Shown: in pieces, positions 16,677 through 24,862 of the stretch
Position numbering within the stretch: the first letter of the stretch is position 1
Layout of the letters: each line of letters begins with the position of its first letter
From: Treponema sp.
GTDB taxonomy: Bacteria > Spirochaetota > Spirochaetia > Treponematales > Breznakiellaceae
NCBI GenBank assembly: GCA_031256445.1
Contig: JAIRQN010000095.1
Span: 1 to 45,081 of the forward strand
DNA: 45,081 nt
Reading direction: 5' to 3'
Notes under the pieces: model-generated
The model's input: the letters and a program-made list of their open reading frames with translations, nothing else
The model's database searches: none
Told to the model about the DNA's origin: nothing
Made by a program: the position numbers and the translations under genes

Positions 16677-18580
16677 TCTTTTCTCCCTTGCAGTCTTGCC
16701 TCTACAATCTTGGGCTTATTGTATATTTCTCGGTATTGGTCTATCGGATAGACATTGAAATCAATTCGGACATTGATATGTTTATCACCATTAGGTGATG
16801 TATTGTAGTAACCGTCAGGCGTAATAACAACCCATTCCCCGTCATTAAAACCAATGAATTTTGCGATTTCTTTTAAAGTATTAATGTCCCATTTACGAAA
16901 AGTACCATCCCATGAACCGGAAAGAATTTGCCTGCCGTCCGGACTGAATGCAACTGAATAGACAAAACCTGTATGACCAGAGAAAGTCTTAATTTCCCAG
17001 CCTGCGGCGACATCCCATAATTTGATTGAATTATCACCAGAACCGGAAAGAATTTGCCTGCCGTCCGGGCTGAATGCAACTGAATTGACATAACTTGTAT
17101 GGCCTAATTGAGGAAAAACTTCTTTCTTTTCCAAATCTCCTGTCTCTATCCTCATATAGCCAGAGGCGCTCAAGTTCTGGGCTGGAATCCCGTTTACAGA
17201 CATTATCGCTATGTTTAGTATAGGGGTTAGTTCTTCTACTTTTAGATTAGAAAATTTCATTATTCCTTCAATGCCGTCCGGTAAAATTATCCGTGTATCT
17301 CCGGAAGAAAAAATTATTTTTTTTGTTTTTAAAGAAATACTGCTTGAACCTACGGTTTTGTTATTCTGATTGATTAATGCGACATTTACAACGAATTCAA
17401 AAGATCGTTTTCCGTTAAATACGACAGTACTCTTTGTTCGCGGTATAATATCCATTAATGGCCAGCCGGAGAATCCCCATGTATTTCGTCTGCCTGTTTT
17501 TTCCAGACCTTCCAGTAGCGCGTTAAGAGCGCCAAAGCCTGCTACAGATGGATCAAGTGCGATCCTCATTCCCAGATTCGCGGTTCTTCTTGCGTAATTG
17601 GTTTCTCCTATTTGAATCAGATTTGGATCGAATGTAATTTCAAATGGAGGATGTTCATTAAAAAAACGCGTTGTTTCCTTAAACGCGTCTATCCAGCGAT
17701 CCCGCGCCTGTAAATCGTTTAATATTTTTTGGCTGATTGTTCCGCTGCTTATGGTTGTTGATAAAGTATTAAGCCGTGATAATGCTTCAAGCTGGGAAGG
17801 GTCAAAAGTTATAGCCTGAGTAAAATTAAAAAGCGCTTCTATTTCAGAGCCTCCCGCCTGAGCCGTAATACCCCTTGCAAGACCTGTCTGCGCCAGTACT
17901 GTCGAGGTATTTCCTGTAAGCAGTTCCTGTTTTCCGGAATCTGTCAATTGAATTCCAATTTGTTCAAGAAGCTGCGCCGTTGCTTCATTTAACAGCATTC
18001 CCCTTCCTTCAAACTGCGAAAGGTTTCCGTCCTTCATAAAATTCGCTGTGCGGACTCCCGTGCTTGCTTCTGTAATGGCAAGCTGCAATGAGTACCTGTT
18101 TTCCGAAAGTTTTTGTATAGTGCCAAAAAGAAAATACTGCGCGTTTGTTAAATTCCCGATATTTATAAAATCGGTATCCGAGAATCTTCCGCTTGCAGAT
18201 AAATTTTGTTCAGTTATTATTTTATTCAGGTTTTGCCTGTCAATTAAACTGATAGCAGAAAATTTACCTATGTTATTATTCAGCAAACCTTGTATATAGA
18301 TTGGAAGATACCCAGGGACATCTCCCTGTATATCAGGAGCAAGAATGGCAAGCCTGATATTATTGCCTCCGTCCCCTGTATACATTGGACCGGATAAAAC
18401 GGATTCCAGTCTGCCAATAGCTCCGCGGGCTGTAATGCCCAATCCATCAGCGCCAAGTGTTGCTTTTCCGGGTGTACCAGATGATGAGCATGAAATCAGG
18501 AAAATAATGATAAAAAATAATATAACCTTTTCGCTGATAGTCTTTATGAACAGCTTTCTTATTGGTAAATATTTATTAAT
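16673..18580 (-). CDS. Lipoprotein with CsgG-like domain and C-terminal WD40 repeats
   Basis: The conventional frame starts at a TTG at 18442 (589 residues), but the reading frame extends 46 codons further. The extension adds a lipoprotein signal (VILFFIIIFLISC, Cys31) that begins at ATT 18580-18578, 6 nt after AAGGAG. An in-frame TAG at 18598-18596 rules out anything further upstream. The total is 635 residues. After the lipid anchor comes a CsgG/FlgO-like region (IRLAILAPDIQGDVPGYLP, LIDRQNLNKIITEQNLSASG, NAQYFLFGTI). An uncharacterised middle follows, then two WD40 repeats (VAFSPDGRQILSGS twice) and a tail WVVITPDGYYNTSPNGD...NVYPIDQYREIYNKP. Two blades cannot close a propeller alone. It probably sits in the periplasm or on the surface. 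It is the first gene of a three-gene unit, divergent from an HTH regulator. Confidence 0.8.
   Translation of the reverse strand: MNKYLPIRKLFIKTISEKVILFFIIIFLISCSSSGTPGKATLGADGLGITARGAIGRLESVLSGPMYTGDGGNNIRLAILAPDIQGDVPGYLPIYIQGLLNNNIGKFSAISLIDRQNLNKIITEQNLSASGRFSDTDFINIGNLTNAQYFLFGTIQKLSENRYSLQLAITEASTGVRTANFMKDGNLSQFEGRGMLLNEATAQLLEQIGIQLTDSGKQELLTGNTSTVLAQTGLARGITAQAGGSEIEALFNFTQAITFDPSQLEALSRLNTLSTTISSGTISQKILNDLQARDRWIDAFKETTRFFNEHPPFEITFDPNLIQIGETNYARRTANLGMRIALDPSVAGFGALNALLEGLEKTGRRNTWGFSGWPLMDIIPRTKSTVVFNGKRSFEFVVNVALINQNNKTVGSSSISLKTKKIIFSSGDTRIILPDGIEGIMKFSNLKVEELTPILNIAIMSVNGIPAQNLSASGYMRIETGDLEKKEVFPQLGHTSYVNSVAFSPDGRQILSGSGDNSIKLWDVAAGWEIKTFSGHTGFVYSVAFSPDGRQILSGSWDGTFRKWDINTLKEIAKFIGFNDGEWVVITPDGYYNTSPNGDKHINVRIDFNVYPIDQYREIYNKPKIVEARLQGRKE
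16914..17104 (-). repeat. Near-identical 126-bp tandem WD40 repeat units
   Basis: About 65 bp at 16914-16978 recurs at 17040-17104, exactly 126 bp apart and over 90% identical. The period equals one WD40 blade (42 codons). Such recent duplication allows blade number to change by recombination. Confidence 0.75.
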
Positions 18581-18586
18581 TTTAAT

Positions 18587-18592
18587 CTCCTT
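18587..18592 (-). promoter_or_regulatory. Shine-Dalgarno that fixes an ATT start
   Basis: AAGGAG on the minus strand is followed by ATTAAA and then ATT-AAT-AAA-TAT in the frame of the lipoprotein. No ATG, GTG or TTG occurs in this frame between the upstream TAG (18598-18596) and the TTG at 18442, by which point the signal peptide is over. An ATG-to-ATT change at 18578 would explain it. Confidence 0.6.
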
Positions 18593-18638
18593 TTTCTATA
18601 AAAAACTAAAAGACATAATTATGGTATTTTTTCCATAT

Positions 18639-18986
18639 ATGCGCGATTTTTCGAAACGTTTACGCTCTGAAATTGAATATATAGGGCTTACTCAAAAGGA
18701 ATTTGCTGAAAAAGCGGGTATAAAAAAAAGAGCTTTGGATGGTTATGTACGTTCACAGCAATCCATGCCTCCCGCCGATACCGCGGTCAAAATAGCCGCC
18801 GCTCTGGGGCTTTCGGTTGAGTACCTTGTAACTGGCAGTGAATACAGGCAATCCGTGGACATTTCCGGCTACCTGCAGTTCAGGGACTTGCTGGATGATT
18901 TAACGGTATTGCCTGATGAAACCCTTAACCCCATAAAAGCGGTCATCAGAGCCTTTGCTGAAAACGAGCGGAAAAAACAGGAGTAG
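18639..18986 (+). CDS. XRE-family helix-turn-helix regulator
   Basis: A 115-residue protein with an N-terminal Cro/CI-type HTH: RLRSEIEYIGLTQKEFAEKA, then GIKKRALDGYVRSQQSMPPA and AVKIAAALGLSVEYLVTG. The C-terminal 50 residues are acidic and helical, possibly a dimerisation segment. I start at the ATG at 18639; an in-frame ATG at 18621 adds six residues, and neither has a Shine-Dalgarno. It points away from the lipoprotein gene with 58 bp between starts, a usual arrangement for a regulator of the divergent operon. The proteins are of ordinary base composition compared with the AT-rich genes beside them. The operator is not identifiable. Confidence 0.85.
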   Translation: MRDFSKRLRSEIEYIGLTQKEFAEKAGIKKRALDGYVRSQQSMPPADTAVKIAAALGLSVEYLVTGSEYRQSVDISGYLQFRDLLDDLTVLPDETLNPIKAVIRAFAENERKKQE

Positions 18987-19095
18987 GTTCTGGGATACCT
19001 AAATATAAATATAATCAACCGAAAAGAACCTGATTAATTAAAATGTCTTTATATGCTATATTAAATTTTCAATAGCCATTGGCATACGTTTCTGA

Positions 19096-20331
19096 TCAGT
19101 ACACCATTGCTTCCAGCACCGCGTCCACCCAACTGGCCGCCTCTTCCGGATGAATGGATTTAATCGCAAGAAATTCGAATAACGCGTCTTTATATTTTCC
19201 GGTAAAGTACAGTGTCTGCCCAAGATAAAACCGGGCGCGGGCTTCTGCATCCCTGGATCTGGGCAGGGATAAATAAAGCAGTAAACCCGAACGGGCTTCT
19301 TCCCAGTCTTTTTTTTCAAAATATTCATTGACAACCTGGAACAGAGCCGATTCTTCGCCGCTGGACGGCGATTGCATATCTACGGTAAAAATACGCGGCG
19401 TTTTCAGAACAAGAGGAACCTTGGGAGGCATTTGGGTATTTCTTAACATAACCGAGGATGCTTCGCTTAACGGCTGCGGCCGCTGAATACTGTTCAGGAA
19501 AAAACCGTCCGGCATTACGTTACGTGACAATACAGGCAGAGGGATAGGACGCAGCGTTCGTTCAGCAGTTCCGGCGCTGGTTATTGTTACAGCCGAAATA
19601 GTAGCGTTAATTCCGGGTTTTATACCCATGCTTCCGCCGGAAATTTCCTCTTCATAAATCAGGGCATAATACCAGGTTACTTCCGCGACAGGAATGTCGG
19701 TAAAAGACGTTTCAATTCCCGAACGAACAATAACGGCATTAAGCAGATCATGCGGCTGTCTTATCGGCTGCATGCCGCGGTAAAGCACAACATTTTTCCG
19801 GGGAACAGGCGCGTCATATGTAATGATAATCCTTTCACCGTCCAGCCTTGTCCTGATATTGGAAATGCCCTGTATTAAAGAAATGGAAGGGCCTGACGGA
19901 GCGCTTTCAACAACAGACGCCGTATTCGCGGCGGAACTTTCCGCCGGCTGCGCCGCGCCGGAAATATTCACATTTGTACTGTTTGTCTGCGGAATGATAA
20001 TATCGTAACGGCGGCCTGCCGAATCGCTTGCCGCTATGAAGTAATAGAGGTTCTCAATATCTTCAGTATCGTCAATATAGTACTGCTCTCCGTACCTGAC
20101 AGTCACCGGCCTTATATTCGGCGGAATAGAAGCGGCAAAAGGCCGCGTCGAGCGGAAAATGAATACGGAACCGCGCGCGTCAGGAGAATCTGCCCATGTC
20201 AGTCTGATAAAATTATTTCTGGCTTCCGCTTTTATCTGCGTAACATGCGGAAGCGCGTTTTCCTGCGCAGCCAGAGACGCAAAAGCCGCGAAAATGAGCG
20301 TTAAAACCAGTGCAAAAGACGATCTTTTCAT
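19096..20331 (-). CDS. Exported protein with FnIII-like modules and C-terminal TPR
   Basis: A 411-residue protein beginning with a signal peptide (SSFALVLTLIFAAFASLAAQ, cleaved near AAQ-EN). Two beta-rich modules look fibronectin-III-like (VTQIKAEARNNFIRLTWADS and ISNIRTRLDGERIIITYDAP), separated by an Ala/Ser linker. The C-terminal 75 residues form TPR-like helices (ALFQVVNEYFEKKDWEEA; ARFYLGQTLYFTGKYKDALF). It probably works in the periplasm in protein-protein contacts. I do not recognise a named family. TATTAT lies 4 nt before the ATG with TTGAGG 18 nt further up, so this may also be leaderless. It shares orientation with the ABC exporter but is separated from it by 55 bp. Confidence 0.75.
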   Translation of the reverse strand: MKRSSFALVLTLIFAAFASLAAQENALPHVTQIKAEARNNFIRLTWADSPDARGSVFIFRSTRPFAASIPPNIRPVTVRYGEQYYIDDTEDIENLYYFIAASDSAGRRYDIIIPQTNSTNVNISGAAQPAESSAANTASVVESAPSGPSISLIQGISNIRTRLDGERIIITYDAPVPRKNVVLYRGMQPIRQPHDLLNAVIVRSGIETSFTDIPVAEVTWYYALIYEEEISGGSMGIKPGINATISAVTITSAGTAERTLRPIPLPVLSRNVMPDGFFLNSIQRPQPLSEASSVMLRNTQMPPKVPLVLKTPRIFTVDMQSPSSGEESALFQVVNEYFEKKDWEEARSGLLLYLSLPRSRDAEARARFYLGQTLYFTGKYKDALFEFLAIKSIHPEEAASWVDAVLEAMVY

Positions 20332-20386
20332 TACTATAATAATTTTAGTATCAAAATAACCTCAAGTCCAGAGAATTTAACACTAT

Positions 20387-22153
20387 TTAACCATATTGAA
20401 GCGAATAAAGCCCTGAATAAAGCCCGCCGCGTTTAATCAGCTGTTCATGGCTGCCCTCTTCAACAAGCCGTCCCGCCGATAAAACCAGAATGCGATCCGC
20501 GTCCCGTATCGTGGAAAGCCTGTGCGCGATGACGAACGATGTTCTTCCCGCCAGAACCTTTTTTATTCCAAGCTGAATTAGTCGCTCTGTTTCGGTATCT
20601 ATCGAGCTTGTCGCCTCGTCAAGGACAACAACGCGGGGATTGTGCGCTATTACGCGCGCAAAACTGATAAGCTGCCTCTGCCCTGTAGAAATATTCGCCG
20701 CGCCTTCGGAAAGAGCAGTTTTATAACCGTCAGGCAGCCGGGAAATAAATTCGTGCGCGTAAACGGTTTTGGCCGCTTCCATTATTTCTTCCTGTGTCAA
20801 CTGTAAACCAAGGCTGATATTTTCTTCTACTGTGCCGGAAAACAGCGTCACATCCTGCATAACAGGCATTATTGACCGGCGGAGTTCTGCAAGGGGAATG
20901 TTCTTTATTGGTATGCCGTCAAGCCGGATTTCACCGGAGTTAATATCCCAGAGACGGGCAAGCACATTGATGATAGTTGTCTTGCCCGCTCCCGTATAAC
21001 CTACAATCGCGGCCATTTCACCCGGCTTTACATTAATGGATAAGCCTTTTAATACTTCCTCTCCTTCCTTGTAGGAAAAACAAACATTGTCGAATTCAAT
21101 ATGCCCCTGAACAGTTCCGTTAATTCCGGCGGCTGCGGTATCGGGAATATGCTCGTCCGTATCCATTAGTTTAAAAACCTTTTCCCCGCCTGCCATTGCG
21201 GACTGCAGCATTGTGTATTTTTCCGCGATATCCGTTACAGGCTGAAAAAACATCTGAACCAGATTTATGAAAGCTATTAATGTGCCAAGCGAAAGCGAAA
21301 ATGACAAAACCATGCTGCCGCCTGCGACAATAACTACCGCAATTGACAATGTCGAAAACCATTCCACAACCGGACGGAATGTCGCGAACACGTACATTTC
21401 ACCCAGATTTGCGTCTAACAGTTCCCTGTTGCTCTTTTTAAATTCAATTGAACTTTTTTTCTCCTGCCTGAAAAGCTGCACAACCTGCATACCGGCAAGC
21501 CTTTCGGCAAGGTAAGCGAACACTTTTGAAGAAGCGGTTCTCTGCGCCCTGAACGCGTCGCGCGCTTTTATGCGGCTGATCAGAGTCAGCGCAAGTACCG
21601 GCGGCAGCGTTATAAGAACCAGGGCGGCCATTTTCGGGGAAAGAACAAACAGGGTAATTATGGTTCCCGCCATTATTGCAATGTCCTTTAAAAAGGCGAC
21701 AAGCACGGTGGTAAAAAACTCATCCATCGTCTGCACATCGCCTGTCAGCCGGGTAACAATTCTGCCGACAGGATGCCGGGAGAGAAAAGCCGTGGACTGA
21801 CAGATTGTTTTTTCAAAGAGGGAGATGCGCATATCCTTCATAACACGCTGTGTCATAAGATTGGCCGTCCATGTCTGCACAAATGTAAAAATAAAAACCA
21901 GTATCAGAACAGCAAAGTAAAAAATGCAGCCATGAACAAGAAAGGAAATATTTTTAACCATTATCCCGTCGTCAATAATGCGCTGAAGCAGCACAGGAAC
22001 AACAAGTTCTCCAAGCGTGGAAATCAGCAAAGCGGCAAGAGTTATCGCGGCAAGACGTTTATATGGTTTAAGGTATGAAAGAATACGCCTGACTATCTTT
22101 GAGTCATATTCTTTTGTTACATCGTCCGTTTCAAAATAACCGGTGTCAGCCAT
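20387..22153 (-). CDS. ABC exporter half, catalytic subunit (MdlB/TmrB-like)
   Basis: The product has an N-terminal six-helix ABC transmembrane domain (from about residue 15) and a C-terminal ATPase domain. The ATPase shows Walker A IVGYTGAGKTT, a signature that reads ISTGQRQ instead of LSGGQ, Walker B VVVLDEATSSID with the catalytic Glu present, and H-loop FVIAHRLST. The ATG at 22153 (588 residues) is chosen over the longer frame from 22228 because AGGAGGA lies just ahead. It overlaps the other subunit by 8 nt. With that partner it should form a heterodimeric exporter. The degenerate signature here pairs with the partner's degenerate Walker B in one site. The substrate is not predictable; lipids or drugs are typical. 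Confidence 0.92.
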   Translation of the reverse strand: MADTGYFETDDVTKEYDSKIVRRILSYLKPYKRLAAITLAALLISTLGELVVPVLLQRIIDDGIMVKNISFLVHGCIFYFAVLILVFIFTFVQTWTANLMTQRVMKDMRISLFEKTICQSTAFLSRHPVGRIVTRLTGDVQTMDEFFTTVLVAFLKDIAIMAGTIITLFVLSPKMAALVLITLPPVLALTLISRIKARDAFRAQRTASSKVFAYLAERLAGMQVVQLFRQEKKSSIEFKKSNRELLDANLGEMYVFATFRPVVEWFSTLSIAVVIVAGGSMVLSFSLSLGTLIAFINLVQMFFQPVTDIAEKYTMLQSAMAGGEKVFKLMDTDEHIPDTAAAGINGTVQGHIEFDNVCFSYKEGEEVLKGLSINVKPGEMAAIVGYTGAGKTTIINVLARLWDINSGEIRLDGIPIKNIPLAELRRSIMPVMQDVTLFSGTVEENISLGLQLTQEEIMEAAKTVYAHEFISRLPDGYKTALSEGAANISTGQRQLISFARVIAHNPRVVVLDEATSSIDTETERLIQLGIKKVLAGRTSFVIAHRLSTIRDADRILVLSAGRLVEEGSHEQLIKRGGLYSGLYSLQYG

Positions 22154-23975
22154 TATCTGTTCCTCCTGACATGCCCGGCAGAGCCTCAAGTCTCTGCAAT
22201 GCCGCCATTCGGCTGTAGAATCCTCCATTTAAAATTAACTGCGAAGGAGGCCCGTACTCGCTGACCTTGCCATTGTCAAGGACAAGCACTTTATCAGCGT
22301 ATTTAAGCGTAGAAACCCGGTGAGAGATGATAATTGTCGTACGGCTTTTTGCATCCTCTTTTCTTTCTTTGATCAGCGCATCAAGTATCTTTCTTTCTGT
22401 CTCAGCATCTACCGCGCAAAGCGAATCATCCAGAACAAGAAATTCGCTGTCCATTATAACAGCCCTGGCTATAGCTGTGCGCTGTTTCTGACCTCCGGAA
22501 AGCGTCAGGCCGCGTTCTCCCACCAATGTATTTTTTCCGTTATGGAAAATTTCCATATCCTTGTTCAAAGACGCCAAATCAATAATTTTTTCTAAATAAT
22601 ATTCCAAATCCTCCGGGCTATTATCAGAATTATCGCTGATACCGGTCTTGCCATACGCGATATTGTTCGCGATAGTGTCGGAAAATAAATAACTGTCCTG
22701 CGGGCTTACGGCAAAAAGAGCCCTTAAATTATCAAGGGGCCAATCCCGGACATCAACGCCGAAAATTCGCACGCTTCCCTGCGGCGGATCGAGCATCCTC
22801 ATTAATGTTTTTATCAGAGTTGACTTACCCGCCCCGGTTTTCCCCATTATTCCCAGCCATTCTCCCCGATTCACGGTGATGTTAATATTGCTTAACGCCT
22901 GTTCATCTTTATTGTAGGAGAAACATAAGTCCTGTATTTCAACAGCCGGGGACCGGGGAACGGGGATTTGTTCCATTTCCGCTCCCTGATCCCTTATAGA
23001 CGGCTCTGTTTTAAATATTTCATTTAACCTTTGCAGGCTTGCGGCTCCTCTTTGAATCATGTTTACCATAAAACCCGCTCCCATCAGAGGCCAAATTAGC
23101 ATTCCAAGGTAACGAAACATCGCGACAAGGCTTCCCGGAGTCATCAAACCGTTTATTACGCGAAATCCTCCGATGGCTAGCATGATTAAAATGGTAAGCC
23201 CGGAAAGAAATGAGACAAAGGGAAAGAAAAAACCAAAAAGGCGCACAAGCTCCATGTTCGCCCTGCGGTAATCGTCATTGGAACCGGCGAATTTTTTTAT
23301 GAACCACCATTCCTTTACAAAAGATTTAATGACCCTGATGCCGGCGAAAGTCTCCTGGGCGTTGTCGCTCATCATGGAATACGCTTCCTGTACGGCGCGG
23401 AATTTCCTGCCTACCATGCTTCCAAAAAGAAGGATAAGCAAAGTAATAAAAGGAAGGGGCAAAACCGAATAAAAAGCGGAGCGGGCATCCTGGACAAAAA
23501 TAATGATAAGGATCGCCGTCGCCATAAAAATAAAATCAAAGAACGCGACAAGCCCCATGCCGATGGACATGCGCACAGCGTGCAGATCGTTTATGGAACG
23601 GGCCATTAAATCGCCGATTTTATTTTTTTGGTAAAAATCCCAGGATAGTTTCTGCAAATGATCAAAAAGATCCTCGCGCAGAGACGCTTCTATTCTCCTG
23701 GACGAACCGGTTATAAAATACCGCCACAAAAAACGCCCCGCAGAAACGAGCGCCATAATGCCTGTCATCCATAAAGCAAGTATAACTATTTGTTTTATCT
23801 GAAAATCACCTGAACTGATTAGATCTACCGCTGCGCGCAGAAACTGCGGGATAATTATCTGCGCCGCGTCCACAACAACAAGGCAGACAAGGCCTGTTAT
23901 GTAACGGCCCCGGTATTGAGCAAGATACGGAATAAGTAATTTATATTCCTTTAATGATATTTTATCATTGTTCAT
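22146..23975 (-). CDS. ABC exporter half with degenerate Walker B (MdlA-like)
   Basis: A 609-residue ABC half-transporter. An N-terminal membrane domain (RYITGLVCLVVVDAAQIII onward) is followed by an ATPase domain with Walker A IMGKTGAGKSTL, signature LSGGQKQRTAIARA, Walker B FLVLDDSLCAVD and H-loop IISHRVST. The residue after the Walker B Asp is Asp instead of the catalytic Glu, as in one subunit of heterodimeric exporters such as TM287/288. The consensus site would combine this subunit's LSGGQ with the partner's DE. No clear Shine-Dalgarno precedes the ATG, which lies 10 nt after the upstream gene, so translation may be coupled. Confidence 0.92.
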   Translation of the reverse strand: MNNDKISLKEYKLLIPYLAQYRGRYITGLVCLVVVDAAQIIIPQFLRAAVDLISSGDFQIKQIVILALWMTGIMALVSAGRFLWRYFITGSSRRIEASLREDLFDHLQKLSWDFYQKNKIGDLMARSINDLHAVRMSIGMGLVAFFDFIFMATAILIIIFVQDARSAFYSVLPLPFITLLILLFGSMVGRKFRAVQEAYSMMSDNAQETFAGIRVIKSFVKEWWFIKKFAGSNDDYRRANMELVRLFGFFFPFVSFLSGLTILIMLAIGGFRVINGLMTPGSLVAMFRYLGMLIWPLMGAGFMVNMIQRGAASLQRLNEIFKTEPSIRDQGAEMEQIPVPRSPAVEIQDLCFSYNKDEQALSNINITVNRGEWLGIMGKTGAGKSTLIKTLMRMLDPPQGSVRIFGVDVRDWPLDNLRALFAVSPQDSYLFSDTIANNIAYGKTGISDNSDNSPEDLEYYLEKIIDLASLNKDMEIFHNGKNTLVGERGLTLSGGQKQRTAIARAVIMDSEFLVLDDSLCAVDAETERKILDALIKERKEDAKSRTTIIISHRVSTLKYADKVLVLDNGKVSEYGPPSQLILNGGFYSRMAALQRLEALPGMSGGTDNG

Positions 23976-23985
23976 TGATAATCGT

Positions 23986-24807
23986 TCACAAAGCCATAGC
24001 TTTCTTTTTGGCTTCTTCCTGTTTTTTCACATCGGCATCCAATTTTTGCGTCCAGATGCTCATTTTCTTTTTAACAGATTCCGCATCTTCGCTTTCAGAA
24101 AGTATTATATGCAAACGCCTTAACGCGATTAAAAAATTTATGCCGATTTTAAAATCAAGAGTCTGTCCGGTGGAAAGTTCATATTTTTCACGGTAACGAT
24201 CAGCCGACTGAGCCAAAAGTTTTTTAATTAACCGCAAGTGATAAACAGTCGACTCGTAATAAGGGGATTCAAAATTCATATTCGTATATATATTGCGAAG
24301 ATCGATAATGTTTTTTGCTGTCGTGGCATAGCGGCCTTCAATCTCCACGAATGTCCATTTCCATTTTGAATTGTCTCCGTAAGCGTTTTCCAGAAGATCA
24401 ATCGCAAGCCCCATTTTTCTTATTAAACCATAACGCTGGTTTGGATCAAAAGACGCTATTGCCGATAACCTCTCTTCGTACTCGGAAAAAGGCGCGTCTA
24501 TATAATTACTGACAATTTCTTCAAGATAGATAACAGCCCTGTAAATGGATTTTCTCGCTTCATTGAGCGCTTCTTCATTTTTGATTTTAAAGACAGCCTG
24601 CGAAACGCCGCTGATGGCGATATAGCTTGATGACAAATTCAACATTTCGTCTACAAGAGCAAGTTTATGCATAACAGCTTCCGGGGTTTCTTTCATGGTT
24701 TCGGCAAGAAGCGCTTTTTCGGTTTTTAAAAGAGAGGCCGCCATTAGTTCATAATGTTTTACCCTGTCTTTATAGTTGTTCCGTTCCTGATCGGTAATCT
24801 TGGCCAT
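23986..24807 (-). CDS. Uncharacterised helical cytoplasmic protein
   Basis: A 273-residue protein predicted to be almost wholly alpha-helical, with Lys/Glu-rich ends (ITDQERNNYKDRVKHYELMA; KLDADVKKQEEAKKKAMAL). There is no signal, membrane segment or metal motif. I do not recognise a family. A good AGGAG lies 7 nt before the ATG. It sits between recN and the ABC exporter genes, with 55 bp to recN upstream and 10 bp to the exporter downstream, so it is probably in the same transcript. A structural or scaffold role is possible, but nothing in the sequence indicates a reaction. Confidence 0.7.
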   Translation of the reverse strand: MAKITDQERNNYKDRVKHYELMAASLLKTEKALLAETMKETPEAVMHKLALVDEMLNLSSSYIAISGVSQAVFKIKNEEALNEARKSIYRAVIYLEEIVSNYIDAPFSEYEERLSAIASFDPNQRYGLIRKMGLAIDLLENAYGDNSKWKWTFVEIEGRYATTAKNIIDLRNIYTNMNFESPYYESTVYHLRLIKKLLAQSADRYREKYELSTGQTLDFKIGINFLIALRRLHIILSESEDAESVKKKMSIWTQKLDADVKKQEEAKKKAMAL

Positions 24808-24862
24808 TTGCCGCTCCTGTCATGAAATAAACGCCCGGCGAATCCAACCGCAGTTTATGGGC

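Noticed and set aside
16914-17104. Possible CRISPR or minisatellite from the 126-bp periodic repeat
   Set aside because: There are only two units, the period matches a WD40 blade, and they are in frame in a coding gene.
18345-18638. Upstream extension of the HTH gene giving a 213-residue frame
   Set aside because: It runs antisense through the lipoprotein signal region and lacks HTH-family sequence. The conserved domain begins at 18639, so the extension is a chance open frame.
18987-19095. Possible terminator between the HTH gene and the TPR gene (AGGTTCT...AGAACCT)
   Set aside because: The arms are only 7 bp with a loop of over 35 nt and no T-run, so the hairpin would be weak.
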